A stretch of DNA of 36,755 nt from Deltaproteobacteria bacterium (GTDB lineage Bacteria > Desulfobacterota > Syntrophia > Syntrophales > UBA6807): contig DSDU01000168.1 of the NCBI GenBank assembly GCA_011056835.1, forward strand, positions 1 to 36,755, in the 5' to 3' direction. Every line of letters begins with the position of its first letter. Position 1 is the first letter of the stretch. The notes under the pieces were generated by a model. The model had not been told where the DNA came from. It saw only the letters and a list, made by a program, of their open reading frames with translations, and ran no database searches. This document shows positions 23,315 through 33,263 of the stretch, one piece after another. Position numbers and translations under genes: made by a program.

Positions 23315-25285
23315 ATGGCAGAAGAGAAGGTTCAACTAAAGGATGTCTATCCGGTACCTGACCGGATTAAAAAGATGGCCTGGATCAGCGGCAAGGAAGC
23401 ATACGAAGCGATTTACAAGCGATCCATCGAAGAGCCCGAGGCATTCTGGGCGGAAATCGCCGATGAGTATGTGGAATGGTTCAAGAAATGGGACAAAGTG
23501 GAGGATTACAACTTCGATATGAGAAAAGGTCCCATCTACGTTAAATACTTCGACGGCGGGAAGCTCAATGTGTCCTATAACTGTCTGGATAAACATCTGA
23601 AGACAAGGGGTGACAAGGTCGCCATCCAGTGGGAAGGGAACGAGCCCGGTGAGGAAAAGGCGTATACGTATAAGGCGCTGCACCAAGAAGTCTGCAAGTT
23701 TGCCAATGTCCTGAAGGCCAACGGTATCAAGAAGGGCGACAGGGTATGCCTGTATCTCCCCATGATTCCCGAACTGGCCATTGCCATGCTGGCATGTACC
23801 CGCATCGGCGCAGTCCATACAATCGTTTTCGGCGGTTTCAGTTCCGATGCCCTTCGTGACCGGATTCAGGACAGCGCATCCAAGCTGCTCGTCGTGTGCG
23901 ACGGCACCTTCCGCGGTTCCAAGGCGGTGCCCCAGAAGGCGAATGCAGACGACGCAGTCAAAGTCTGTCCCTCCATCGAAAAAGTTATCGTCGTCGAGCG
24001 TGTCGGCGACAAGATCAAATGCGATTGGGAGAAGGGCAGAGATCTCTGGTGGCACGATGAAATGGCAAAAGTCGGCGCCGACTGCGAACCCGAGTGGATG
24101 GATGCGGAAGATCCCCTCTTTACCCTGTATACCTCCGGTTCGACGGGAAAACCGAAGGGTGTCCTGCACACCACCGGCGGCTATCTTGTCTATGTTGCCT
24201 ATACGCACAAGATGATCTTCGACTATCATGACGAAGACATCTACTGGTGCACCGCCGATATCGGCTGGGTAACCGGTCACAGCTATATCGTGTACGGTCC
24301 CCTCTGCAACGGCGCCACATCGGTCATGTTTGAAGGTGTGCCCAATTATCCCGATATCAGCCGGTTCTGGAAAATCGTGGAAAAATACAAAGTAAATATT
24401 TTCTACACCGCCCCCACGGCAATCCGTGCCATCGCCAAAGAAGGCGACGACTGGGTCAAGAAGGCGGATATTTCATCACTGAGAATCCTCGGCACCGTCG
24501 GCGAGCCCATCAATCCCGAGGCGTGGAACTGGTACTACAACCTGATCGGCCGCGGCGAGTGTCCCATCGTCGATACATGGTGGCAGACCGAAACAGGCGG
24601 CATCCTGATCACACCGCTTCCCGGCGCCACGGCGATTAAACCGGGTATGGCAACGGTTCCGTTCCCCGGTGTCTGGCCGGTGCTGCTCGATGACGAAGGC
24701 AAGGAGATCGATGAAACGGTGGCCTCCGGAGCCCTCTGCATGAAGAAACCTTGGCCGGGTATCATGAGGGGCGTCTATGGCGATCCCACCAGATTCCAGG
24801 AAACATACTTCGAACAGTTCCCCGGCTACTATGTCGCCGGTGACGGTGCGAGACGTGATGCCGACGGTTACTACCAGATTACCGGTCGTATCGACGATGT
24901 CATCAATGTGTCGGGACACCGAATGGGAACGGCGGAAGTGGAGAGCGCCCTCGTTGCCCATGCATCCGTTGCGGAGGCGGCGGTTGTCGGCTATCCCCAT
25001 GAAGTGAAGGGCCAGTCGATCTATGCCTATGTGACGCTCAAGGCGGGTGTGGAAAAAACGGACGCCCTGAAGAAGGAACTGGTTGCCCACGTACGACGTG
25101 AGATCGGACCGATCGCGACGCCGGAAAAGATTCAGTGGGCCGACGGTCTTCCCAAGACCAGGAGCGGCAAGATCATGAGAAGAATTCTGAAGAAGGTGGC
25201 GGCGAACGATCTCGGCGATCTCGGCGATACGACCACCCTGGCGGATCCGTCAGTTGTCGATGATATCGTAAACAACAGACTGTAG
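23315..25285 (+). CDS. acs: Acetyl-CoA synthetase (AMP-forming)
   Basis: A 656-residue ANL-family enzyme making acetyl-CoA from acetate, ATP and CoA through acetyl-AMP. Motifs are [20 protein letters not shown] (ATP loop, about 271-290), [30 protein letters not shown] (acetate pocket and adenine site), [21 protein letters not shown] (hinge) and [14 protein letters not shown] near the C-terminus, where Lys619 is the catalytic lysine acetylated in relatives. The tryptophan in WWQTE favours acetate or another short acid. Length is that of Acs. GGAGG precedes the ATG. It has its own near-consensus promoter and is followed by a GC-rich hairpin, so it is probably transcribed mostly alone, upstream of etfBA. 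Confidence 0.95.
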   Translation: MAEEKVQLKDVYPVPDRIKKMAWISGKEAYEAIYKRSIEEPEAFWAEIADEYVEWFKKWDKVEDYNFDMRKGPIYVKYFDGGKLNVSYNCLDKHLKTRGDKVAIQWEGNEPGEEKAYTYKALHQEVCKFANVLKANGIKKGDRVCLYLPMIPELAIAMLACTRIGAVHTIVFGGFSSDALRDRIQDSASKLLVVCDGTFRGSKAVPQKANADDAVKVCPSIEKVIVVERVGDKIKCDWEKGRDLWWHDEMAKVGADCEPEWMDAEDPLFTLYTSGSTGKPKGVLHTTGGYLVYVAYTHKMIFDYHDEDIYWCTADIGWVTGHSYIVYGPLCNGATSVMFEGVPNYPDISRFWKIVEKYKVNIFYTAPTAIRAIAKEGDDWVKKADISSLRILGTVGEPINPEAWNWYYNLIGRGECPIVDTWWQTETGGILITPLPGATAIKPGMATVPFPGVWPVLLDDEGKEIDETVASGALCMKKPWPGIMRGVYGDPTRFQETYFEQFPGYYVAGDGARRDADGYYQITGRIDDVINVSGHRMGTAEVESALVAHASVAEAAVVGYPHEVKGQSIYAYVTLKAGVEKTDALKKELVAHVRREIGPIATPEKIQWADGLPKTRSGKIMRRILKKVAANDLGDLGDTTTLADPSVVDDIVNNRL

Positions 25286-25296
25286 TATTCGTGTGT

Positions 25297-25321
25297 GGCC
25301 CTCCGCCCGTGGCGGGGGGCC
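25297..25321 (+). terminator. GC-rich hairpin after acs, possible terminator
   Basis: GGCCCTCCGCC and GGCGGGGGGCC pair with minor mismatches around a CGT loop. A short T4 run follows only after seven more bases, so termination may be partial. Confidence 0.5.
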
Positions 25322-25416
25322 ATGACCTTTTAATAATACAAAAACTATAACGATGAGCGGGCCGGCGCAGCGAAATGGAGCGGCGGATGGGCGTTCATCT
25401 GTGAAAGGAGGTCATT

Positions 25417-26187
25417 GTGAACATAGTAGCATGTGTAAAACAGGTCCCCGATACGGAAGCCTTGATCAAGGTAAAAGCGGACGGATCAGGTATTGAAGAA
25501 GGGGGAATCAAATGGGTCATGAGTCCCTATGATGAATTTGGTGTGGAAGAGGCCCTCAAGACGAAGGAGAAGTTCGGTGGTGAGGTGACCATCGTATCGA
25601 TCGGACCCGCCAGAACGATGGAAACGGTCAGGACGGCTCTTGCCATGGGTGCCGAAAAGGGAATTCATATCGATGATCCCGCATTGTACAACGCCGATGC
25701 TTATGCGACGGCGAGCGCCCTTGCCGCGGCGATCAAAGGTATACCCCATGACATTATCTTCTGCGGCATGAGGGCGATTGACGACGATTCCGGACAGGTC
25801 GGTTCAATCCTGGCGGAACTGCTCGGACTGCCCTCAGTGACGGTTATCACCAAACTGGATATAGAAGGTTCCACGGCAAAAGCGATTAAGCCGATCGAAG
25901 GCGCCCAGCTTCTCATCGAAACGTCCCTCCCCTGTGTCATTACGGCACAGAAGGGTTTGAATGAGCCCCGCTATGCATCGCTGCCCGGTATCATGAAAGC
26001 CAAAAAGAAACCGGTCGAGGTGAAGAAAGCCGCCGATCTCGGTCTGACTGTCGAGCAGAAATCAACGGTAGCAAAAATGTCACCGCCTCCTGCCAGACCT
26101 CCTGGAAAGATCATCCAAGGGGATGATCCGGCTGCCAAGGCTGCTGAGGTGATCAGACTTCTCAGAGAAGAAGCCAAGGTTATTTAA
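25417..26187 (+). CDS. etfB: Electron transfer flavoprotein, beta subunit
   Basis: A 256-residue EtfB. With EtfA it accepts electrons from acyl-CoA dehydrogenases. The N-terminus NIVACVKQVPDTEALIKV, the segment GGIKWVMSPYDEFGVEEAL and the later RAIDDDSGQVGSILAELLG are family blocks. The C-terminal SLPGIMKAKKKPVEVK is the EtfB signature followed by the recognition loop. It starts with GTG behind AAAGGAGG. EtfA follows 27 bases later. I see nothing that marks it as the bifurcating (CarD/FixA-like) type, but this cannot be excluded by reading. The neighbouring membrane oxidoreductase argues for a quinone-linked role. Confidence 0.95.
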   Translation: MNIVACVKQVPDTEALIKVKADGSGIEEGGIKWVMSPYDEFGVEEALKTKEKFGGEVTIVSIGPARTMETVRTALAMGAEKGIHIDDPALYNADAYATASALAAAIKGIPHDIIFCGMRAIDDDSGQVGSILAELLGLPSVTVITKLDIEGSTAKAIKPIEGAQLLIETSLPCVITAQKGLNEPRYASLPGIMKAKKKPVEVKKAADLGLTVEQKSTVAKMSPPPARPPGKIIQGDDPAAKAAEVIRLLREEAKVI

Positions 26188-26214
26188 CTTGAGGAAGAAT
26201 GGAGGAAAAAAACA

Positions 26215-27189
26215 ATGGCAAAAGGTGTATGGATAGTAGCAGAACAGAGGGATGGAGCCCTTCGAAAAATAAGTTTCGAGATTGCCAGTACCGCCAGAAA
26301 GCTCGCTGATGAGCTGGGCGATGAAGTATGCGCAGTTCTCTTGGGATCCGGTGTGGAAGCCATGGCCGCTGAACTGGCGAAGTACGGCGTCGATAAAGTA
26401 TTCGTGGCGGATGATGCCGCATTGGAACCCTATACGACCGACGCCCATGCGGCGGCCGTTGCAAAGGTTGTCAAGGAAAACGATCCCGCGATCCTGTTAC
26501 TGGGCGCATCGGTTCAGGGGAAAGATCTTTCATCACGGCTGGTGGGCAAGCTCGCCACGGGGATGGCTTCAGACTGTACGGATATAAAAATAGAAGGCGG
26601 CAAGCTTCTGGCGACACGGCCCATGTATTCCGGTAAGACCTTCGGAGACATTGTCGTTTCAGGAACTCCCCAGATGGCGTCACTGCGGCCCAATGTATTC
26701 CCCGCCGTGGAAAATGCGAAGGCCGGCGAAGTCGTGAAATTCGACGCGGGCCTTGACGCCGGCGCGCTGAAAACAAAAGTTCTGGAAGTCCAGAAGGATG
26801 CGAGCGGCAAGATCGACCTGACGGAAGCCGATGTCATCGTATCGGGCGGCCGAGGCATGAAAGGTCCCGAGGGATACAGCGTGCTTGAGGAACTGGCAGG
26901 TCTCCTCGGCGGCACCGTCGGCGCTTCGAGAGCGGCAGTGGATGCCGGCTGGAGACCCCAGTCGGATCAGGTCGGACAGACCGGCAAGGTCGTGTCCCCC
27001 AATCTGTATATCGCCTGCGGTATCTCCGGAGCGATTCAGCATCTCGCCGGTATGAGTTCATCGAAATACATCGTGGCGATCAACAAAGATCCTGAAGCCC
27101 CGATTTTCGCCCGGGCGGATTACGGCATTGTCGACGATCTCTTCAAGGTTGTTCCCGAACTGACGGCGGCAGCAAAGAAGATACTGTAA
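26215..27189 (+). CDS. etfA: Electron transfer flavoprotein, alpha subunit
   Basis: A 324-residue EtfA carrying the FAD of the ETF dimer. The C-terminal FAD domain is unmistakable: ADVIVSGGRGMKGPEGYSVL, GGTVGASRAAVDAGWRP, QVGQTGKVVSPNLYIACGIS, GAIQHLAGMSSSKYIVAINK and FARADYGIVDDLFKVVPEL. The N-terminal half is shorter in conserved motifs but has the expected KGVWIVAEQRDGALRKIS start. A GGAGG site precedes the ATG. It is followed by a hairpin and then the ETF-linked membrane oxidoreductase gene, the likely electron acceptor of this ETF. Confidence 0.95.
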   Translation: MAKGVWIVAEQRDGALRKISFEIASTARKLADELGDEVCAVLLGSGVEAMAAELAKYGVDKVFVADDAALEPYTTDAHAAAVAKVVKENDPAILLLGASVQGKDLSSRLVGKLATGMASDCTDIKIEGGKLLATRPMYSGKTFGDIVVSGTPQMASLRPNVFPAVENAKAGEVVKFDAGLDAGALKTKVLEVQKDASGKIDLTEADVIVSGGRGMKGPEGYSVLEELAGLLGGTVGASRAAVDAGWRPQSDQVGQTGKVVSPNLYIACGISGAIQHLAGMSSSKYIVAINKDPEAPIFARADYGIVDDLFKVVPELTAAAKKIL

Positions 27190-27206
27190 CAAAACGAGGA
27201 AGAATC

Positions 27207-27236
27207 GGGGGTGGATGTCAATCCGCCCCTGACTTT
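27207..27236 (+). terminator. Hairpin after etfA, possible partial terminator
   Basis: GGGGTGGAT (27208-27216) pairs with ATCCGCCCC (27221-27229) with one G-T, loop GTCA, then CTGAC-like bases and a T5 run (27234-27238 region). It could lower expression of the following gene relative to etfBA. Confidence 0.5.
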
Positions 27237-27290
27237 TTCTGCATACATCATTCTGTGTGAATAAAAAATTTTTGTGAGTTTGGAGGCATT

Positions 27291-29426
27291 ATGGCACACG
27301 GAGCTCAACATGTTTATACGGTAGGACACGAAGGAAGAGAGGTTTTCTGGAATGCCCCGTACGAGCTGATTCTATTTGCCTTCACCGCGGTTGCACTGGC
27401 CATATTTGCCTATGGTCTTTTCAGGCGGTGGCAGCTGTGGAAGGCCCTCGGCAAACCCGAGGATAGAATGGATAATACGGGAGAACGGGTAAAATCTCTC
27501 ATTGTCAATGGACTTTTCCAGGTTAAAACATTTCGGGACGTCTATCCCGGCGTCATGCATGCGTTGATTTTCTTTGGATTTTTTGTCTTAATATGGGGCG
27601 CCGCCATCGACGCGACACAATTCCACATCGGACTGCCCTTTTTTCATGGTCCATTTTATCTCTGGTTCTCCCTCATTATGGAAATATTCGGACTGGCCGT
27701 TTTGCTTGGAATCGTTATTGCGATGTACCGCCGGTACATTGAAAAGCCGGACCGTCTCGGTTACCGTGGGACCCCCGACAACCGGGCGGACGACGCGATC
27801 GTGCTGGTGGGAATCGGAGCTATCATCGTTACCGGATTTATCATTGAGGCATTGCGGCTCCACGTGAACGTCAATGTGGACGGTTTCACATGGGGTGCGT
27901 GGTCGTTTGTGGGTTACGGTCTGTCGAAGACGCTGACCGGTGTCGGCTACGATACGGCGCGGATACTCCACAAGTGGATGTGGTGGATCCACACGTTCAT
28001 CGCGCTCGGTCTGATTGCCTATATTCCGTGGTCGCGACTGCTGCATATCATCACGTCGGCGGCGAACCAGTATATGATTTCGCTGAAGCCGAAGGGATAT
28101 CTCGAGCCGATCGCCGATTTTGAAAATGCCGAGTCGTTCGGTGTGGGTCAGCTCGAAGATTTCACGTGGAAACAGATATTTGATTCCGACGCCTGTACGA
28201 GGTGCGGGCGATGCCAGGACGGCTGTCCGGCATATCTGACGGGCAAGCCGCTTTCACCGAAGAAAGTGATTCAGGATCTGAAGACATACTGGCTGGAGCG
28301 GGCGCCTGTTGTTCTGGCGGCGAAAAAAGCGGCCGCTGAAGGTGAAGACCCTGTTATTCCCGAACCAGAGAAAATGATGGTCGGCGAGGTGATTGATCTC
28401 CACGAACTGTGGGCATGCACCAACTGCATGTACTGCATGGAGCATTGTCCCGTTTGTATCGAGCACATACCGAAGATCATCGGCATGAGACAATATAAGG
28501 TCCTGATGGAAGCCGATTTTGCTCCCGAATTGCAGTTGACGTATAGAAATATGGAAAATAACTCCAATCCGTGGGGTATCGGCGCTCATTTACGACAGGA
28601 TTGGGCTGCCGGAGTGGGCGTCAAAACACTGGCCGAGGATTCCGACGTGGAATATCTTTTCTATGTCGGATGTTCGGGATCATTTGACGACAGAGGTAAA
28701 AAGGTCGCCATCGCCCTTGCAAAAATATTAAAAGAAGCCGGTGTAAGATTCGGCGTCCTCGGAGCGGAGGAGGGATGCTGCGGTGATTCCGCCATGAGAG
28801 GCGGTAATGAGTATCTCTATCAGATAATGGCCCAGACAAATATCGAAGTCATGAACGGCTATGGTGTGAAGAAGATCATCACCATGTGCCCCCATGGGTA
28901 CAATGCGATCAAGAAGGATTACCCCCATTTCGGAGGCAATTTCGAGGTTTATCATCACACCGAGATCCTGGCGGATCTTATTGCACAGGGGAAGATCCGG
29001 TTGAAACAATCCGTCCAGGGAACCTTTACCTATCATGATTCATGTTTCCTCGGCAGATACAATGATATCTACGATCAGCCGCGGAATGCATTGAAAGCCG
29101 TGCCGGGCTTGAATCTCGTAGAGATGAGCAGCAATCACGCGAAAAGCTTCTGCTGCGGCGCCGGCGGTGCGCGGATGTGGATGGAAGAAGATATCGGCGA
29201 GCGCATCAATGATGTGCGGGCGGATCAGGCGATCGCAGCCAATGCGAGCACCATCGCGGTCGGGTGTCCCTTCTGTCTCACCATGATGGCAGACGGTATC
29301 AAGGATCGAGGCAAGGAAGAGACAATGGAAGCGCTCGATATCGCCGAGATAATCTGGGATGCCATGGGGCTGGAGGAGGCTACGGCTTCTGCTGAAGAGG
29401 CGCCGAAGGAAGCGGCAGCCGAATAA
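27291..29426 (+). CDS. Membrane-bound ETF:quinone-type oxidoreductase (heme b / 4Fe-4S / CCG domains)
   Basis: A 711-residue fusion: an N-terminal NarI-like cytochrome b domain, two 4Fe-4S clusters, and two CCG (HdrD/DUF224) domains. Hydrophobic helices lie at about 25-46, 88-108, 124-146, 168-188 and 228-250, with histidines (such as His90, His227, His234, His252) able to bind heme b. Cluster motifs are CTRCGRCQDGCPA (302-314) and CTNCMYCMEHCPVC (376-389). CCG motifs are GCCGDSAMRGG (about 496-505) and SFCCGAGGARMW (619-630), with YHDSCFLGRYND between. Proteins of this architecture beside etfBA have been proposed in syntrophic fatty-acid oxidisers to pass ETF electrons to menaquinone. That is the likely role here, inferred from architecture and position. 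Confidence 0.88.
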   Translation: MAHGAQHVYTVGHEGREVFWNAPYELILFAFTAVALAIFAYGLFRRWQLWKALGKPEDRMDNTGERVKSLIVNGLFQVKTFRDVYPGVMHALIFFGFFVLIWGAAIDATQFHIGLPFFHGPFYLWFSLIMEIFGLAVLLGIVIAMYRRYIEKPDRLGYRGTPDNRADDAIVLVGIGAIIVTGFIIEALRLHVNVNVDGFTWGAWSFVGYGLSKTLTGVGYDTARILHKWMWWIHTFIALGLIAYIPWSRLLHIITSAANQYMISLKPKGYLEPIADFENAESFGVGQLEDFTWKQIFDSDACTRCGRCQDGCPAYLTGKPLSPKKVIQDLKTYWLERAPVVLAAKKAAAEGEDPVIPEPEKMMVGEVIDLHELWACTNCMYCMEHCPVCIEHIPKIIGMRQYKVLMEADFAPELQLTYRNMENNSNPWGIGAHLRQDWAAGVGVKTLAEDSDVEYLFYVGCSGSFDDRGKKVAIALAKILKEAGVRFGVLGAEEGCCGDSAMRGGNEYLYQIMAQTNIEVMNGYGVKKIITMCPHGYNAIKKDYPHFGGNFEVYHHTEILADLIAQGKIRLKQSVQGTFTYHDSCFLGRYNDIYDQPRNALKAVPGLNLVEMSSNHAKSFCCGAGGARMWMEEDIGERINDVRADQAIAANASTIAVGCPFCLTMMADGIKDRGKEETMEALDIAEIIWDAMGLEEATASAEEAPKEAAAE

Positions 29427-29453
29427 CCGAGTCACATGATATGTAGATTGTTT

Positions 29454-29489
29454 AGCCCCTGACCTTATATGCGGTCAGGGGCTTTTTTT
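29454..29489 (+). terminator. Terminator between the ETF oxidoreductase gene and the first acyl-CoA ligase
   Basis: AGCCCCTGACC (29454-29464) and GGTCAGGGGCT (29473-29483) form an 11-bp stem, followed by seven T. The stem is repeated almost exactly at 31311-31340. Confidence 0.9.
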
Positions 29490-29570
29490 ATGGTGTTTTT
29501 CATAAAAATCTATTACATAGTAACGAAAGAGTGCTTTTGATGTTACAATTATACGGAAAGGAGAGGAAGA

Positions 29571-31283
29571 ATGACCGGTGATACCCCCTATCTGACAAAA
29601 CCCTGGCTGAAATCGTATGCCCCCTTCGCTCGTGAGCACATCGATTACGAGGAGGTCTGTCTCCCCGAAATTCTCGACCGCACCGCCGCTGAGTTTCCCA
29701 ATACTCCCGCCCTTGTTTTTCAGGGGTATACGGTACGGTACCGGGAATTAAAGGACATGGTTGATCGTTTTGCTACCTGCCTCGTCGATTTCGGTGTCCG
29801 AAAGGGCGATGCCGTCGCCATACTGCTTCCCAATCTGATCCCCTGTGTCGTCGCCTATTACGCAATTTTGAAGCTCGGCGCCGTTGCTGTTATGAACAAT
29901 CCCCTCTACACCGATACGGAGCTGGATCATCAATTCAACGATTCGGGATCAAAGGTACTCGTCTGCCTTGATCTCCTGGCAAATCGGATGATAGACCTTC
30001 GTCCGAAAACGCAGATCAGGCAGATCGTGTACACATCGATCGGCGATTATCTGCCCTTCCCGAAAAATCTGCTCTTTCCACTGGTGGCGAAGAAGAAAAA
30101 AATGGCCGCCGATGTGAAATCCGCGCCTGATGTCTATAAATGGAAGGACTGCCTTGCCGCTCATTCCCCCGCCCCTCCGGCGGTTAAGATCACCTTTGAT
30201 GACGTCGCCCAGTATCAATACACCGGTGGAACAACCGGCGTATCAAAGGGAGTCCAGCTCACTCACGGCAATCTCAGCAAGCAGGTCCAGCAGTTGAATG
30301 AATGGTTTCCCAATGATGTGCTGAAACGGGGAGATGAAATCGTTCTTGGAGCTTTGCCGTTTTTTCATGTGTTCGGCCTCTCCACCGCCATGAATCTTGC
30401 CGTTTACATGGGGTGGACCGACGTATTGATTCCGCGACCGCAGCCGGAGCCGCTTCTTGAGGCCATCAGGAAGTTCAGGCCGACATTCGCACCGCTGGTC
30501 CCGACCATGTACATCGGCATGCTCAATCATCCCGACCTGCAGAAAACGGACGTTACCTGCATGAAGGGCGCCTTTTCAGGAAGCGCACCGCTCCCGGTCG
30601 AGGTCATCAACGAATTTGAAGCAAAGACGGGCGCCATCATTGTTGAGGGGTACGGTCTTACCGAAACGACGCCGGTCACTCACGTCAATCCCTTCGGCGG
30701 CGGCGTCCGCAAGGTCGGAAGCATCGGCGTTCCCATATCCGACACGATCTGCCGCATCGTCGATCTCGAGGAGGGGACACGTGACATGCCCGTGGGAGAA
30801 CCGGGAGAACTCATTATTCAGGGACCGCAGGTGATGAAGGGGTATCGGAATATGCCCGACGAAACGGCCAATACCATTAGAAACGGCTGGTGTTTCACCG
30901 GGGATATCGCCACGATGGACGACGACGGGTATTTCTATATCGTTGACCGGAAGAAAGATATGATCATTTCCGGCGGATTCAATATCTACCCCCGGGACAT
31001 CGATGAAATATTCTACGAGCACCCCAAGGTTCAGGAAGCCTGCGCCATCGGAATCCCCGATCCGAAGCGGGGCGAGAACGTCAAGGTTTTCGTGGTGCTC
31101 AAAGCGGGCGAAACAGCCACGCAGGAGGAGATGATAGAGTTCTGCAAAACGAAGCTGGCTCCCTATAAACTGCCCTCGGAAATAGAGTTTCGTGAAGAAC
31201 TTCCCAAGTCGAATGTCGGCAAAATCCTGCGGAAGGAACTGAGGCAGGAAGAACTGGAAAAGAGAAAAAGCGCCGGTTCGTAA
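29571..31283 (+). CDS. Fatty acyl-CoA ligase (AMP-forming), copy 1
   Basis: A 570-residue ANL ligase of the long-chain acyl-CoA synthetase type. Motifs are YQYTGGTTGVSKGVQLTHGN (215-234, ATP loop), VEGYGLTETTPVTHVNP, NGWCFTGDIATMDDDGY, VDRKKDMIISGGFNIYPRD (hinge) and ELPKSNVGKILRKEL, with the catalytic lysine near the C-terminus. Unlike Acs it lacks the WWQTE block, which fits longer acids. The start has GGAGAGG upstream. Copy 2 follows after 248 bases. The pair shows blocks of near-identity, including the C-terminal 325 bases and a KNLLFPLVAKKKKMAADVK segment, so they are recent or converted paralogues. Terminators on both sides suggest a separate transcript. Confidence 0.9.
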   Translation: MTGDTPYLTKPWLKSYAPFAREHIDYEEVCLPEILDRTAAEFPNTPALVFQGYTVRYRELKDMVDRFATCLVDFGVRKGDAVAILLPNLIPCVVAYYAILKLGAVAVMNNPLYTDTELDHQFNDSGSKVLVCLDLLANRMIDLRPKTQIRQIVYTSIGDYLPFPKNLLFPLVAKKKKMAADVKSAPDVYKWKDCLAAHSPAPPAVKITFDDVAQYQYTGGTTGVSKGVQLTHGNLSKQVQQLNEWFPNDVLKRGDEIVLGALPFFHVFGLSTAMNLAVYMGWTDVLIPRPQPEPLLEAIRKFRPTFAPLVPTMYIGMLNHPDLQKTDVTCMKGAFSGSAPLPVEVINEFEAKTGAIIVEGYGLTETTPVTHVNPFGGGVRKVGSIGVPISDTICRIVDLEEGTRDMPVGEPGELIIQGPQVMKGYRNMPDETANTIRNGWCFTGDIATMDDDGYFYIVDRKKDMIISGGFNIYPRDIDEIFYEHPKVQEACAIGIPDPKRGENVKVFVVLKAGETATQEEMIEFCKTKLAPYKLPSEIEFREELPKSNVGKILRKELRQEELEKRKSAGS

Positions 31284-31310
31284 GTTCATGTTGGTGTTAT
31301 GATCAGCAAC

Positions 31311-31345
31311 GCCCCTGACCAACCCGTATCGGTCAGGGGCTTTTT
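31311..31345 (+). terminator. Terminator between the two acyl-CoA ligases
   Basis: GCCCCTGACC (31311-31320) and GGTCAGGGGC (31331-31340) with a ten-base loop, then five T. The stem is the same as at 29454-29489, which stands in the same place relative to copy 1. Confidence 0.85.
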
Positions 31346-31531
31346 GATATGGCATTTTTATGAGATATCTTTTAAACTGACAGCATGATTCGTGGGTGGG
31401 GCCATGGATCGTCTGCGGATAAACGGAGTGATTGAAATATCGTGAAGCGGGGCGTGGTTCAGGAATGTGCGCATTCCGTTCGTTGGCCGGACCGGGAAAC
31501 TAACCTTACATTACGGAAGAAAGGAAGGGTG

Positions 31532-33238
31532 ATGGGAATGGCGGGAGAATCGGTATATCACACCAAACCGTGGCTGCGGTCCTATGAACCGGGAGTTGCG
31601 GAGCATATTGATTATGAGGACATCACGATGCCACATGTCCTGAGGCGGACAGTGCAACAATTTCCCCGTAATACGGCATTGATCTTTCAGGGATATAGAA
31701 TGAACTTCACCGAATTGGATGAAATGGTCGATCGCATGGCTTCCTGCCTTGCGGCGCTTGGAGTTACCAAAGGTGATGCCGTCGCCATACTGCTGCCCAA
31801 TCTGATTCCCTGTGTCGTCGCCTATTATGCAGTGTTGAGACTGGGGGGCATCGTTGTCCTGAATAATCCCCTCTATTCCGACAGAGAGCTGGAGCATCAG
31901 TTCAATGATTCCAGGTCAAAAGTCCTGATTACGCTCGATCTTCTCGCCAATCGAATGATTGCCCTCAGGCCGAAAACGCTGATCAGGCAGATCATTTATA
32001 CATCCATCGGCGATTATCTTCCCTTTCCGAAAAATCTGCTCTTTCCTCTGGTGGCGAAGAAGAAAAAGATGGCCGCCGATGTGAAATCCGCGCCTGATGT
32101 CTATAAATGGAAAGACTGCATCGCCCGGTACGATCCCGCGCCGCCGTCGGTGACGATTGCCATGGATGACGTGGCTACCTATCAGTATACGGGCGGGACC
32201 ACCGGTGTTTCAAAGGGTGTCATGCTTACCCATGCCAATTTGAGCAGGCAGTGTCAGCAGGCGGAAGCATGGTTTCCCCGTTTTAGAAAAGGAGAGGAGA
32301 TCATTCTGGGGGCGTTGCCGTTCTTTCACTCTTTCGGAATGACGACGGCGATGAATTTCGGGGTTTACATGGGGTGGGCAGATGTTCTGATTCCGCGGCC
32401 CCAGCCGGAGCAGTTGCTGGAAGCGATACGAAAATTCAGGCCGACATTCGCCCCGCTGGTCCCGACCATGTACATCGGCATGCTCAATCATCCAGACCTG
32501 AAAAAGACCGATTTAACCTGCCTCAAGGGGTGCTTTTCCGGAAGCGCACCGCTCCCGGTTGAGGTCATCAATGAATTTGAAGCAAAGACGGGCGCCGTCA
32601 TCGTCGAAGGTTTCGGCATGACGGAAACGACGCCGGTCACTCACATCAATCCCTTTGCCGGAGGTGCTCGAAAGGTCGGCAGTGTCGGTGTTCCCGTTTC
32701 GGATACGGAGGCACGCATCGTTGATCTTGATCAGGGAGTCACCGATTTGCCGGTGGGACAGCCGGGGGAGCTCATCGTGCGGGGCCCGCAAGTCATGAAG
32801 GGATACTGGAACAAACCGGAGGAGACAGCGAACACCCTTCGCGACGGCTGGTGTTTCACCGGGGATATCGCCACGATGGACGACGACGGGTATTTCTATA
32901 TCGTCGACCGGAAGAAAGATATGATCATTTCCGGCGGATTCAATATCTACCCCCGGGACATTGATGAAATATTCTACGAGCACCCCAAGGTTCAGGAAGC
33001 CTGCGCCATCGGAATCCCCGATCCGAAGCGGGGCGAGAACGTCAAGGTTTTCGTGGTGCTCAAGGCGGGCGAAACAGCCACGCAGGAGGAGATGATAGAG
33101 TTCTGCAAAACGAAGCTCGCCACCTATAAACTGCCCTCGGAAATAGAATTTCGTGAAGAACTTCCCAAGAGCACCGTCGGCAAGATCCTACGCAAGGAGC
33201 TCCGCATGGAGGAACTCGAAAAAAGAAAGAAGGCATGA
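31532..33238 (+). CDS. Fatty acyl-CoA ligase (AMP-forming), copy 2
   Basis: A 568-residue paralogue of the preceding ligase, with the same order of motifs: YQYTGGTTGVSKGVMLTHAN, VEGFGMTETTPVTHINP, DGWCFTGDIATMDDDGY, VDRKKDMIISGGFNIYPRD and ELPKSTVGKILRKEL. It differs mainly in the N-terminal 150 residues and around the ligand pocket (for example PFFHSFGMTTAMNFG for PFFHVFGLSTAMNLA in copy 1), which may reflect a different chain-length preference. The ATG at 31532 follows AAGGAAGG and gives an N-terminus like copy 1 (YHTKPWLRSYEPG); an in-frame GTG at 31442 would add 30 residues that copy 1 lacks. The alpha/beta hydrolase gene starts 25 bases after its stop. Confidence 0.9.
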   Translation: MGMAGESVYHTKPWLRSYEPGVAEHIDYEDITMPHVLRRTVQQFPRNTALIFQGYRMNFTELDEMVDRMASCLAALGVTKGDAVAILLPNLIPCVVAYYAVLRLGGIVVLNNPLYSDRELEHQFNDSRSKVLITLDLLANRMIALRPKTLIRQIIYTSIGDYLPFPKNLLFPLVAKKKKMAADVKSAPDVYKWKDCIARYDPAPPSVTIAMDDVATYQYTGGTTGVSKGVMLTHANLSRQCQQAEAWFPRFRKGEEIILGALPFFHSFGMTTAMNFGVYMGWADVLIPRPQPEQLLEAIRKFRPTFAPLVPTMYIGMLNHPDLKKTDLTCLKGCFSGSAPLPVEVINEFEAKTGAVIVEGFGMTETTPVTHINPFAGGARKVGSVGVPVSDTEARIVDLDQGVTDLPVGQPGELIVRGPQVMKGYWNKPEETANTLRDGWCFTGDIATMDDDGYFYIVDRKKDMIISGGFNIYPRDIDEIFYEHPKVQEACAIGIPDPKRGENVKVFVVLKAGETATQEEMIEFCKTKLATYKLPSEIEFREELPKSTVGKILRKELRMEELEKRKKA

Positions 33239-33263
33239 CCTTTTCTCACAAGTGGAGGTTGGT

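Noticed and set aside
23336-24280. 314-codon minus-strand ORF opposite acs
   Set aside because: Acs is unambiguous on the plus strand; the antisense frame shows no family motif.
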